Source of the DNA: Rhodobacter sp. Har01
GTDB lineage: Bacteria > Pseudomonadota > Alphaproteobacteria > Rhodobacterales > Rhodobacteraceae
Direction of reading: 5' to 3'
Assembly (NCBI RefSeq): GCF_020564565.1
Contig: NZ_JAJCTD010000005.1
Coordinates: 248,001 to 312,000 of the forward strand
DNA: 64,000 nt
The notes below the pieces were generated by a model. That model made no database searches. It was not told where the DNA came from and was given only the letters and a program-made list of their open reading frames with translations. Positions 35,153 through 43,366 of the stretch are shown piece after piece. The translations under genes and the position numbers were made by a program. Positions within the stretch are counted from its first letter, which is position 1. Every line of letters begins with the position of its first letter.

Positions 35153-35907
35153 CGTCGCCTGGACGGATGATGTGGCGGCGGCCGCACGACCTGAGCTTCC
35201 GATCGAGGCGATCGCCGGCAGGGACAGCCCGGGCCACCGCGTGGGACCGGACAGTCCGAAGACAAGCCGGGGATCCGGTTCGGACATGATCCACGGCATG
35301 GCATCAATCTCTGCCGCAAGCCTGTCTTTGCGCCGCGCAGAGACCGCCAAGCTTTGCATCCTGGCCCCTGCCCCGGCAACCTTTACCCTTGCGGGCACCG
35401 CGCGCCTGGATGTCCGGCCAGCACACCCGAGGGTCGGCAGCGCTGTTCCCAGTCGGGTGATCCGCAGGCTCCGGCACCGGTCGTTCAGCGCCGGAACGCC
35501 GGCTCGGGTGACACGTGGCGGGGGGCGGTCGTCGCCTTGCCCGGGGGCGTGTCGGACAGCCGAGACCCGGTGGGGATGGGTCTGCCGGCGGTCCTGCCCC
35601 CCTCGCCGGCTTCGGAAGCCGCGGGCGGGACTGGACTGGCACCTGCGCGCTTCCCGCGGCGGTCGGCAACCAGGACCCCGGTCTTTCCTTGCGCAACCGG
35701 GGCAGCCCAGACGGGCCCCAGTCTTTGGCCACAGCGACCCCGCGCATCGCAAAAAGCCTGCTCTTGCGTCTTGGAAGATGCTATCTCATGCAGGAAAGAA
35801 GCTGGTCTTTCGGGATCGTAGCGCAGGGGAAAGCGTCGCGCCCGGGTCACATCGACCCTGACCGCAGCGCCGGACGACTGCCTTCGCGGGACCAGCGGGA
35901 GGTGCGA
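35153..35907. other. Intergenic gap between dctM and the first soxT-like gene
   Basis: About 755 bases without a believable gene. Open frames occur on both strands but give Arg/Pro/Gly-rich translations without domains. The last 130 bases are lower in GC (around 35735-35810) and could hold the promoter of the following soxT-like gene. The TTAGCAT and TATGTTCAT words found at the other sox control regions are absent here, so this gene may not be under the same control. Confidence 0.4.
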
Positions 35908-36975
35908 ATGGATCTGCTGCCGCTGCTGGACCACTTCGACGAAGCCGAGCTTGCGGCCCTGATGGGGCTGCTGACCGGTGCCGTCTTCGGGTATGCGGCC
36001 CAGCGGTCATCGTTCTGTCTGCGCGCGGCGACGGTTGAGTTCGCCCGGGGCCGGATGGGGCCGCGGGTTGCGGTCTGGCTGCTGACGTTCTCGACCGCAC
36101 TGATCTGGGTGCAGGGCGCGCAGGTGCTCGGCCTGTTCCGGGCGGAAGATGCCCGCATGATGGCCGTCGCCGGGTCCTGGTCGGGCGCGGCCATCGGCGG
36201 GCTGATGTTCGGCGCGGGGATGGTGCTGGCGCGCGGCTGCTCGGGGCGGCTTCTGGTGCTGGCGGCGACCGGCAACCTAAGGTCGGTGGTGTCGGGCCTG
36301 ATCTTCGCCGTGGTGGCGCAGATGTCGCTGCACGGCTGGCTGGCGCCGCTGCGCGGGTGGCTGGCAGGTCTTTGGGTCACGCCGGGCGGGCAGAACGTGG
36401 ACCTTCTGGCGATGATCTCGCTTCCCAAAGAGGCGGGCCTGCTGATCGGCCTGGCCTTCGCCCTGCCGGCCTTCTGGCTGGTGGTGCGCAACCGGATTGC
36501 CTGGTCGACGGTGGTCTTCGCCTCGGGCGTGGGCTTTGCCGTCGCGCTGGGGTGGGTGCTGACCTTCAGCCTCAGCCAGGTGGCGTTCGAGCCGGTCAGC
36601 GTGACCTCGGCCACCTTCTCGGGGCCGTCGGCCAATACGCTGATGTTCTTCCTGACCGAGAACCCGGTGCTGGATTTCGACATCGGGCTGGTGCCGGGGG
36701 TGTTCCTGGGGGCCTTTCTTGCGGCGGCGGTGCGGCGCGAGTTCCGGTTCCAGGGCTTCGACGGGGAAAGCCAGATGCGGCGGTCGATGTTCGGGGCGGT
36801 GCTGATGGGGTTCGGAGCCATGCTGGCGGGGGGCTGCGCGATTGGGGCGGGGGTCACCGGCGGGTCGATCTTCGTGGCGACGGCCTGGCTGGCGCTTCTT
36901 TGCATGTGGATCGGGGCGGTCATCACCGACCGGATGGTGGACCAGCTAGGCGGGCGGGTGCCGGCGCCGATTTGA
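35908..36975 (+). CDS. soxT: YeeE/YedE-family sulfur-compound transporter (SoxT type)
   Basis: A 355-aa inner-membrane protein with about nine hydrophobic segments and GGGAGG ahead of its ATG. The family signature appears twice: GLMFGAGMVLARGCSGRLLV and GFGAMLAGGCAIGAGVTGGS, each with the conserved cysteine of the TsuA/YeeE thiosulfate importers; QRSSFCLRAA near residue 33 adds a third conserved cysteine. Members import thiosulfate or related sulfur compounds. It lies convergent to soxH at the far end of the sox cluster, and a paralogue lies at 49725, so this would be one of two SoxT proteins. Confidence 0.85.
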   Translation: MDLLPLLDHFDEAELAALMGLLTGAVFGYAAQRSSFCLRAATVEFARGRMGPRVAVWLLTFSTALIWVQGAQVLGLFRAEDARMMAVAGSWSGAAIGGLMFGAGMVLARGCSGRLLVLAATGNLRSVVSGLIFAVVAQMSLHGWLAPLRGWLAGLWVTPGGQNVDLLAMISLPKEAGLLIGLAFALPAFWLVVRNRIAWSTVVFASGVGFAVALGWVLTFSLSQVAFEPVSVTSATFSGPSANTLMFFLTENPVLDFDIGLVPGVFLGAFLAAAVRREFRFQGFDGESQMRRSMFGAVLMGFGAMLAGGCAIGAGVTGGSIFVATAWLALLCMWIGAVITDRMVDQLGGRVPAPI

Positions 36976-36996
36976 GGTGTCCCATGATGGGACACC
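36976..36996. terminator. Hairpin between convergent soxT and soxH
   Basis: GGTGTCCCA and TGGGACACC form a perfect nine-base stem with a three-base loop, directly after the soxT stop. It sits between two convergent genes and could stop transcription from either side, although no T-run follows. Confidence 0.55.
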
Positions 36997-37038
36997 ATCT
37001 CGGCTGAACGAGTCCAATGGCTTGCGCGCGGACTTTAA

Positions 37039-37056
37039 CCGAATCTTAAGATTCGG
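37039..37056. promoter_or_regulatory. Perfect 18-base palindrome CCGAATCTTAAGATTCGG
   Basis: The 18 bases read the same on both strands and are AT-rich in the middle, inside very GC-rich DNA. The site lies 21 bases beyond the soxH stop and 63 beyond the soxT stop. It has the form of a dimeric repressor's operator, but there is no start codon nearby to control; as RNA it could also fold as the end of the sox transcript. Confidence 0.5.
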
Positions 37057-37077
37057 CGCAGCCGCAGGGCACCAGGC

Positions 37078-38022
37078 TCACTCGAACTCCATCTCGGAGA
37101 ACACCACGCCGGCGTTCCTGGTGGCCAGTTCCTCGAAGGTGTCGAGGTGCTGCCAGCGCGACTGGTCCACGTAATAGGCGCCCGCCAGATCGCCGCCTTC
37201 GTCGATGTGCGCGGCGATCTTTTCGCGCAGGTCGGCCACGTAGTCGCGGGTGTAGCGGGTGACCTGCGCCAGGTTGGTGGGGTGGCCGTGGCCCGGGATC
37301 ACATAGGTCGGCGCCAGCGGCGCGAACTTCGTCTCCCAGGTCTCGATCCAGCAGGAGGTGCAGGTGCCTTCGAAGATCGGCGGCATGCGTTCGTGAAAGG
37401 CGATGTCGCCGGCGATCATCATCGACCACTGCGGAATCCAGACCTGGGTGTCGCCGGGCGAATGGGCCGGGCCAAGGTGCAGCACCTGCACGGTGACCTC
37501 GCCCAGGATGATGGTCTTCTCGTCGGTGAAGGTCTCGGTCGGCGCCACCACGGTGGTGCCTTCGGCGTTCTCGCGGGCGTAGCCGCGCAGCGCGATCAGC
37601 GCCTGGTCGCCGGTTTCCGCGAATTCGGCGGCGGCCTCTTCCTGGGCAAGGATCGGCACACCCTGCGCCGCCCAGTAGCTGTTGCCCAGCATCGAATGGC
37701 CCTGGCCGTTCTCGTTCACCACCAGTTTCACCGGCTGGTCGGTGACGGCGCGGATCTCGGCGTGCATCGCCTCGGCCAATTTCCACGACGCGCCGCCGTT
37801 CACGACAATCACCCCGTCACCGGTGACGATGAAGGACAGGTTGTTGTTGTGCCCGGCGTTTTCATAGGTGGGCGGCGCGGTGGCGCCGATGGCGGAGAAG
37901 ACGTGCGGGATCACCTCAACCGGTTTCGAGTAGAGGACCGAGCCGGGATATTGGTCGGGGATGTCTTCAGACGCGAAGGCCGCAGAGGACATGAGGCAGG
38001 CGGCAAGGGTCAGGCGCAGCAT
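37078..38022 (-). CDS. soxH: Metallo-beta-lactamase-fold protein SoxH
   Basis: A 314-aa exported protein, matching the size known for SoxH of Paracoccus (317 aa). The signal peptide is LRLTLAACLMSSAAFA-SE. The fold is suggested by LSFIVTGDGVIVVNGG, LVVNENGQGHSMLG, LGPAHSPGDTQVWIP, MIAGDIAFHERMPP and VIPGHGHPT; the usual HxHxDH is replaced by a degenerate NENGQGH, while the later histidines remain. Zinc binding is reported for SoxH, but it is not essential for thiosulfate oxidation. I use the ATG at 38022 (GAGG eight bases upstream; TGATG overlap with soxG). Confidence 0.82.
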   Translation of the reverse strand: MLRLTLAACLMSSAAFASEDIPDQYPGSVLYSKPVEVIPHVFSAIGATAPPTYENAGHNNNLSFIVTGDGVIVVNGGASWKLAEAMHAEIRAVTDQPVKLVVNENGQGHSMLGNSYWAAQGVPILAQEEAAAEFAETGDQALIALRGYARENAEGTTVVAPTETFTDEKTIILGEVTVQVLHLGPAHSPGDTQVWIPQWSMMIAGDIAFHERMPPIFEGTCTSCWIETWETKFAPLAPTYVIPGHGHPTNLAQVTRYTRDYVADLREKIAAHIDEGGDLAGAYYVDQSRWQHLDTFEELATRNAGVVFSEMEFE

Positions 38023-38924
38023 CACAGATCCTCGACGAAACGATAGCCGGTGTCGGCCTTTTCGGCCCGGCCGATGCCGCCGCCGGGCAGGTGGTAGCCG
38101 ATGATGGCGTGCTGATCGGCCGTCAGCCGGTCCAGCAGCGCGACGCGGGTGGCGGCGGCCAGATTCTTGTCCTGGTCCGAGCCGCTGGCCCAGTCGGGGC
38201 GCTCAAAACCGACGTGATGGTTGCCGATGCAATCGCCCAGAACCATGGCCGGCGTCGGGCCGGCAATCTCAAAGGCCAGGTGGCCGGGGGTGTGGCCCGG
38301 CGTCAGGCGGGCGGCGATGCCGGGAATCGGTTCTTCGGCATCGGCCAGCAGGCGGACGCTATCGGCAATGACGGCCAGCCTGCGGGCGGCGCCGACGGCA
38401 AAGGTGGTGCGCGCCTCACCGATGCTGGCCACGGTATCGGGGTTGGTCCAGTAGTCGAACTCGGCCTGGCCGATCATGTGCTGGGCATTGGGGAACACGG
38501 GTTCGTCGAAGTCGTCCAGCAGGCCCCAGAGGTGGTCGGGGTGGGCATGGGTGAAGAGGACATGGGTCACGTCCTCTGGGGTCAGGTCAAGGGCGGAGAG
38601 CGCCTCGAGCAGCTTGCCGGCGGTGGGCTGGAAATCGGGGCCGGAGCCTGCGTCGAACAGCACCGTATTGGTGCCGTCGCGCAGAAGGGTGACGTTGCAG
38701 GGCGGCGTCAGCCGGTCGGTCGGCAGGCCGTATTTCGCGACGATGGCCTGCATCTCGTCCTGCGGCATGCCGCCCAGGATGAAGTCGCCGGGCAGGACAA
38801 GGCTGCCGTCGGACAGCGTATCGATCTGCACGCTGCCCAGAGTCAGCGTGCTGGCGGCCCAAAGCTGGCGGGGCGCGGCAAGGGCCGCGGCGGCGGCGGT
38901 CAGAAGGAAGCGGCGGGTCAGCAT
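38022..38924 (-). CDS. soxG: Metallo-beta-lactamase-fold protein SoxG
   Basis: A 300-aa protein close in size to Paracoccus SoxG. It starts with an exported leader containing paired arginines (MLTRRFLLTAAAAALAAPRQLWA). The zinc motif is complete: HVLFTHAHPDHLWG (HxHxDH), LTPGHTPGHLAFE, MVLGDCIGNHHVG and IIGYHLPGGGIGR. Members are hydrolases acting on thioesters, persulfides or similar bonds; the exact role in the Sox system is not known. It lies between soxF and soxH on the same strand. Confidence 0.82.
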   Translation of the reverse strand: MLTRRFLLTAAAAALAAPRQLWAASTLTLGSVQIDTLSDGSLVLPGDFILGGMPQDEMQAIVAKYGLPTDRLTPPCNVTLLRDGTNTVLFDAGSGPDFQPTAGKLLEALSALDLTPEDVTHVLFTHAHPDHLWGLLDDFDEPVFPNAQHMIGQAEFDYWTNPDTVASIGEARTTFAVGAARRLAVIADSVRLLADAEEPIPGIAARLTPGHTPGHLAFEIAGPTPAMVLGDCIGNHHVGFERPDWASGSDQDKNLAAATRVALLDRLTADQHAIIGYHLPGGGIGRAEKADTGYRFVEDL

Positions 38925-38987
38925 GGGCCGGGCCTTTCCGGGAAGGCTGCGGGCGCACGGAGAGGCGCCCGCAGGTCAGGCGGCAGG

Positions 38988-40250
38988 TCAGCCGAAGATG
39001 TCGGCGGTGATCCCGGCATACCAGCCGAGCGATTCCTCGTAGGTCGCCTTGCGCAGGGCGGCGTCTTCGCCGGTCGCCGAGATGAAGCTGTCGACCGAGG
39101 CGATCTTTTCCGGCGTGGGTTCATACGAGGCGCCGACCTTCACGCCGTCGTCGGTGTCGATCAGCGACCAGCAGGTGTTGGTGTACTTGGCCGGAAAGAC
39201 CTTGGAGCCGGTCAGTTCGCCCCGGATCGCCATTGCGGCGACCTTGGCCTGCGAATTGGCCGAGAAGGCGGATTTCGGCATGTCGCCCTGGGCGGCGGCA
39301 TCGCCCAGCACCCAGATGTTTTCATCGGCCTTGGCCTTCATGCTGTCGGGATGCACCGGCGCCCAGCCGCTGTCATCGGTCACCCCGGCGAGGGCCGCGA
39401 TCTTGCCGGCGACCTGGCCGGGAATGACGTTGCAGACATCGACCTTCTGCGCCTCGCCCTCGACCACGACCTCCATCGTGTCGGGGCGCACCTCGACCGC
39501 GCCGCCGCCGAAGTCGGGGCCGACCCATTCGACCATGCCGTCGTAGTGCTTGCCCCAGCCTTCCTCGAACAGCGGCTGCTTCGAGAACTTGTCCTTGGGG
39601 TCCAGGATCAGGATCTTGGCGGTGGGGTTCGTCGCCTTGAGCACATGGGCGACCATGGAGATGCGTTCGTAAGGCCCGGGCGGGCAGCGGTAGGGGTTGG
39701 GCGGCGCGACCATGGCGAAGGTGCCGCCTTGCGGCATTTCCTCGACCATCTTCTTCAGCAGCTGGGTCTGCGGGCCGGCCTTGTAGGCATGCGGCATGAT
39801 CTCGGCGGCGTCCAGCGACCAGCCGGGAACCGAGCCGTCCTTGAAGTCGATGCCGGGCGACAGCACCAACCGGTCATAGGGCAGCACCTGGCCGCCGGCC
39901 AGGGTGACGGTCCTGGCGGCGCGGTCCACCGCGGTGGCCATGTCGTTGATCACGGTGATGCCGGCGCCGGCCAGCTTGTCATAGCCGTGCTGCAGGCTTT
40001 CGAATTCGCGGAAGCCGCCGATGTAGAGGTTGGAAAAGAAGCAGGTGGTGTAGATCGGGTTGGCGTCGATGAGCGTCACCTCGACCGCGCCCTCGCTGTC
40101 CTTGGCGATGTAGCGGGCGCAGGTGGCGCCCCCTGCCCCGCCGCCGATGACCACCACCTTGGCCTTGGCCTGGCCCCAGACCGTGGGGGCCGCGAGAAAT
40201 GCGCCAGTGGCAAGGCCGGTGGCGATGAAATGCCGTCTGTTCAGGGTCAT
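38988..40250 (-). CDS. soxF: Flavoprotein subunit of sulfide dehydrogenase SoxF
   Basis: A 420-aa FAD protein of the flavocytochrome c sulfide dehydrogenase family. The leader MTLNRRHFIATGLATG has a twin-arginine motif, so it is folded with FAD before export. The FAD-binding segment is VVVIGGGAGGATCARYI. RCPPGPYERI and TNTCWSLI carry the two cysteines that correspond to the active-site disulfide of the family, and NIWVLGDAA is the second FAD-contact motif. It oxidises sulfide and passes electrons to the diheme partner SoxE, encoded 59 bases upstream. Confidence 0.92.
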   Translation of the reverse strand: MTLNRRHFIATGLATGAFLAAPTVWGQAKAKVVVIGGGAGGATCARYIAKDSEGAVEVTLIDANPIYTTCFFSNLYIGGFREFESLQHGYDKLAGAGITVINDMATAVDRAARTVTLAGGQVLPYDRLVLSPGIDFKDGSVPGWSLDAAEIMPHAYKAGPQTQLLKKMVEEMPQGGTFAMVAPPNPYRCPPGPYERISMVAHVLKATNPTAKILILDPKDKFSKQPLFEEGWGKHYDGMVEWVGPDFGGGAVEVRPDTMEVVVEGEAQKVDVCNVIPGQVAGKIAALAGVTDDSGWAPVHPDSMKAKADENIWVLGDAAAQGDMPKSAFSANSQAKVAAMAIRGELTGSKVFPAKYTNTCWSLIDTDDGVKVGASYEPTPEKIASVDSFISATGEDAALRKATYEESLGWYAGITADIFG

Positions 40251-40309
40251 GCGGGGGCTCCTCCGGGATGTAGGGTTGGGCGGCGCAGTTGGCTCTGCGC
40301 GCGTGGGCT

Positions 40310-41035
40310 TCAGTCGAGTGTGGCGAAATAGGCCGCCAGTGCCGCGATCTCTTCTTCGGTCAGGCGGCCGGCCATCATCTGCATCACCGGATGCGGCCGC
40401 AGCTTCTGCTTGTAGGCGTGCATGGCGATGACGAAATCCTCGACCGGCCATTGGGTGATCGAGGGGATGCCCTGGTCGCTGCCGTCGCGCTGGTGGCAGG
40501 TCTGGCATTCGGACGAGAGGTATTCGCCGTATTCCGGGTCGCCCTCGATGGCCAGCACGGTGGGCGACAGGTCGGGGTCGGTCTTGCGGGCGGTGGGTTC
40601 GGCCTCGGGGATGTTCTGCGGCTTGTCGGACCATTCGCGCAGGAAGGCCAGCAGGGCCGCGCGGGCCTCGGGGTCCGCCATGCCCCTGTAGGCCATGCGG
40701 GTGCCCGAGACCAGCGCCTTGGGGTTCTCGATGTAGGGGTCCAGGGTTTCCAGCGTCCAGGTCAGCCCGTCGGCGCCCATGCGGGCCATCGACCTGGAAT
40801 AGGCGTAATCCGGAACGCTTGCGGCGCGGCGGCCGAAGAGGCCGGTCAGCCGCGGGCCGACGCGGTTCTGCGCCTGGGCCCCGATCTGGTGGCAGGCACT
40901 GCACTGGCGCTGGAACAGGGTCGCGCCGCGTTCGGCATCGCCGATTGCCTCGGCCGGGGCCGGAGCCGGGGCCAGAGCCGGGGCCAGTCCGGCCGCCAGC
41001 CCGGCAAGCGTTGCAAGGATCGCGGCCCGGCGCAT
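40310..41035 (-). CDS. soxE: Diheme cytochrome c subunit SoxE
   Basis: A 241-aa periplasmic diheme cytochrome c, the electron-accepting partner of SoxF. After a signal peptide ending in the Ala/Pro-rich APAPAPAEA region come two heme sites: CSACH near residue 45 and CQTCH near 185, with likely methionine ligands in MAYRGM and VMQMMAGRLT. The gene is three bases from soxD and clearly in the sox operon. Length agrees with SoxE of related bacteria. Confidence 0.9.
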   Translation of the reverse strand: MRRAAILATLAGLAAGLAPALAPAPAPAEAIGDAERGATLFQRQCSACHQIGAQAQNRVGPRLTGLFGRRAASVPDYAYSRSMARMGADGLTWTLETLDPYIENPKALVSGTRMAYRGMADPEARAALLAFLREWSDKPQNIPEAEPTARKTDPDLSPTVLAIEGDPEYGEYLSSECQTCHQRDGSDQGIPSITQWPVEDFVIAMHAYKQKLRPHPVMQMMAGRLTEEEIAALAAYFATLD

Positions 41036-41038
41036 CGG

Positions 41039-42091
41039 CTATCCGCCGAAGGTGGCGAGATAGGCGATGACCGCCGCACGGTCTTCGGGTTTCTTCAGGC
41101 CCGCGAAGGACATCTTGTTCTTGGGGATATAGCCCTTGGGATCGGCCAGATAGGCGTCGATGGTGGCGGCATCCCAGACCAGACCGGCCGCGCCCTTCTC
41201 GGCCATCGGTTTGGAATACTTGAAGCCTTCGCCGGTTCCGGCGGTGCGGCCGATCACGCCGTTCAGCACCGGCCCGGTCGAGTTCTTGGCCCCCTCGCCA
41301 AGTCTGTGGCAGGCCGAGCAGACCTTGAACACCTTTTCTCCGGCCGCGACCAGCGCCTGGTCTGCGCCGGCGGCGGGCGGCGCGGACGAAGCCTCGGCCG
41401 GGGCAGCCGGGGCGGCGGCCGTGACCAGCGGCAGCGAACCCGCCGGCCGGCCGTCGGGGTCTTCGGGCGTGACGTTCAACTCGATGGCGCGCTTGGTCAC
41501 CTGCGGCGGCGCGGAGCGGCAGCTTTCCATGCAGGGCTGCACCGTGAACAGCGGGTATTCGCTTTGTGCCCGGTCGTCGGGGTAGAAGCCATCGGCGTTG
41601 GGCAGGGTGACGGTGGTGAAATTCTCTTTCGAAAGCTCGAAGTCGTCTTCGACCAGGCCATTGGAATACAGCAGGAAGGCCGCGATGGCATAGGTCTCGT
41701 CGGTGGTCACCGTCTGCGCCGAGCCGAAGGGCATCGAGCGGTGGACGTAGTCGAAGACGGTCGAGAGATGCGGCCAGTAGCTGCCGATGGTCTTGACCGG
41801 CCGCGCGTCGGTCAGCGTGCCCGCCCCCCCGGCCAGCACCGGCCAGGCATCCAGGCCTTCGGCAAACTCGCCGTGGCAGGTGGCGCATTTCTCGGCAAAC
41901 ACCTCTTCGCCGGTCAGCACGTCGCCGCTGCCTTCCGGCAGGCCGGTGCCGTCGGGCAGAACGGCCAGGTCCCAGGCGGCGACTTCCTCGGGCAGGGCGG
42001 GCCGGCCAAGGCCCAGCTTGTCGGCCAGCGCGGGGCCCGCAAGGCAGGCCGCAGCGACCGAGGCCAGCAGAAGGTCACGCGATCTCGACAT
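41039..42091 (-). CDS. soxD: Sulfite dehydrogenase diheme cytochrome SoxD
   Basis: A 350-aa periplasmic subunit of the SoxCD complex, which removes electrons from the SoxY-bound sulfane sulfur. The signal peptide is LLLASVAAACLAGPALA-DK. Two heme sites are visible: CATCH near residue 69 and CSACH near 265, joined by an Ala/Pro linker (about 225-255). The C-terminal domain has GPVLNGVIGRTAG and the ligand methionine in KNKMSFAGL. The start at 42091, preceded by GGGGAGG, overlaps the end of soxC by 17 bases. Confidence 0.92.
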   Translation of the reverse strand: MSRSRDLLLASVAAACLAGPALADKLGLGRPALPEEVAAWDLAVLPDGTGLPEGSGDVLTGEEVFAEKCATCHGEFAEGLDAWPVLAGGAGTLTDARPVKTIGSYWPHLSTVFDYVHRSMPFGSAQTVTTDETYAIAAFLLYSNGLVEDDFELSKENFTTVTLPNADGFYPDDRAQSEYPLFTVQPCMESCRSAPPQVTKRAIELNVTPEDPDGRPAGSLPLVTAAAPAAPAEASSAPPAAGADQALVAAGEKVFKVCSACHRLGEGAKNSTGPVLNGVIGRTAGTGEGFKYSKPMAEKGAAGLVWDAATIDAYLADPKGYIPKNKMSFAGLKKPEDRAAVIAYLATFGG

Positions 42092-43346
42092 TCTCGACCT
42101 CCCCATCCGGCTTGACCCACCAGGTCTGGATGGCGTTGTTGTGGTAAACGTTGTTCACGCCGCGAATGGCGCGGAGCGCGTCCTTGGTGGGCTGGACATA
42201 GCCGGTCTCGTCGGTGCAGCGGGACATCAGGAACATCTCTGACCCATCCCAGTTCAGGTCGAAATGGAACCGGGTCAGCGCCTTGGCCTTGACCTCGCCC
42301 GACAGCCGCGCCGGAACCCAGGTGTTGCCGCCGTCAATCGAGACATCCACGGCGGTCACCTTGCCAAGGCCGCTCCAGGCCAGGCCGGTGATGACCAGCG
42401 GCCCGGCGCCGTGGCGGATGGGGGCCTGCGGGCTGGGCGAGGTGATCACCGACTTTGCGTCCATGATCCAGGTCCATTTCCGCGCCCGGCCGTCCGGCAT
42501 CAGGTCGGTGTATTTCGAGGTCTCCTCGCGGCTTTCCACCGCCTGATCATAGACCCCGATGCGGCGCAACCACTTGATCCACATGTTGCCTTCGAAGCCC
42601 GGCACGACCAGCCGGACCGGGTAGCCATGTTCCTTGCGCAGCGCCTCGCCATTGGCGAAGAAGGCGACCATGACGTCGTCCAGCGCCTTTTCCAGCGGCA
42701 TCGAGCGGCCGTTCGAGGATGCGTCGGCGCCTTCGGCATAGATCCACTTGCCTTCGGGTTTCACCCCCGCCTCGGCCAGAAGGTCGCGCAGCATGACCCC
42801 GGTGTATTCCATGTTGTGGATCATGCCCTGGGTGAACTGGCAGCCCTCAAGCTGCGCCCCGCCCCATTCCATGCCGCCATTGGCCGCGCATTCGCAGAAG
42901 GCGGTCAGGACGTGGCGGGGAAACCGGGTCAGGTCTTCGTAGGTGAAGACCAGCGGCGTTTCCACCAGGCCGTTGATCATCAGCCGGTAGTCGGGTTTTG
43001 ACAGTTCGATGGCGCCCGAGTGGTGCCGTTCGAAAGCGCAGCCCTGCGGGGTGATGGTGCCTTCAAGCGCGTGGATCGGCGTGAAGTTGATCGACGAGGC
43101 GGTGCTTTCGGTCAGCCATTCGACGTTGCGGCGCACGACATGGGATTCGAATTCGATCGGCATCCCGTAGGGCGTGGCATCCACCGGGTCGCCGAAGGCC
43201 GAGGCCCAGGGCTGCACTTCGGTGATCAGCGGGTCGGGGTCGGCGGCGCGGGCCACGCTGGCGCCGGCCACCAGCCCCGCCCCGGCCAGCGCCGAGTGCC
43301 GCAGAAAGGCGCGGCGGGAGGGTCCGGTCTGCGGGTCGTCGGACAT
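42075..43346 (-). CDS. soxC: Sulfite dehydrogenase molybdopterin subunit SoxC
   Basis: A 423-aa molybdoenzyme of the sulfite oxidase family, exported by the Tat route (leader SRRAFLRHSALAGAGLVAGA). The molybdenum-ligand cysteine lies in LTAFCECAANGGMEW; typical cofactor-binding stretches include VVRRNVEWL, YPVRLVVPGFEGNMWIKWL and the C-terminal GLAWSGLGKVTAVDVSIDGG. With SoxD it acts as sulfane dehydrogenase, giving the full eight-electron yield from thiosulfate. Its need for molybdenum fits with modABC in the same window. Confidence 0.95.
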   Translation of the reverse strand: MSDDPQTGPSRRAFLRHSALAGAGLVAGASVARAADPDPLITEVQPWASAFGDPVDATPYGMPIEFESHVVRRNVEWLTESTASSINFTPIHALEGTITPQGCAFERHHSGAIELSKPDYRLMINGLVETPLVFTYEDLTRFPRHVLTAFCECAANGGMEWGGAQLEGCQFTQGMIHNMEYTGVMLRDLLAEAGVKPEGKWIYAEGADASSNGRSMPLEKALDDVMVAFFANGEALRKEHGYPVRLVVPGFEGNMWIKWLRRIGVYDQAVESREETSKYTDLMPDGRARKWTWIMDAKSVITSPSPQAPIRHGAGPLVITGLAWSGLGKVTAVDVSIDGGNTWVPARLSGEVKAKALTRFHFDLNWDGSEMFLMSRCTDETGYVQPTKDALRAIRGVNNVYHNNAIQTWWVKPDGEVENVEIA

Positions 43347-43366
43347 TTACGAACGCTCCTTCGGTT

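Noticed and set aside
35515..35907. N-terminal extension of the first soxT-like gene
   Set aside because: The frame is open upstream, but GGGAGG before 35908 and the YeeE-type start at MDLLPLL fix the start; the extension has no family features.
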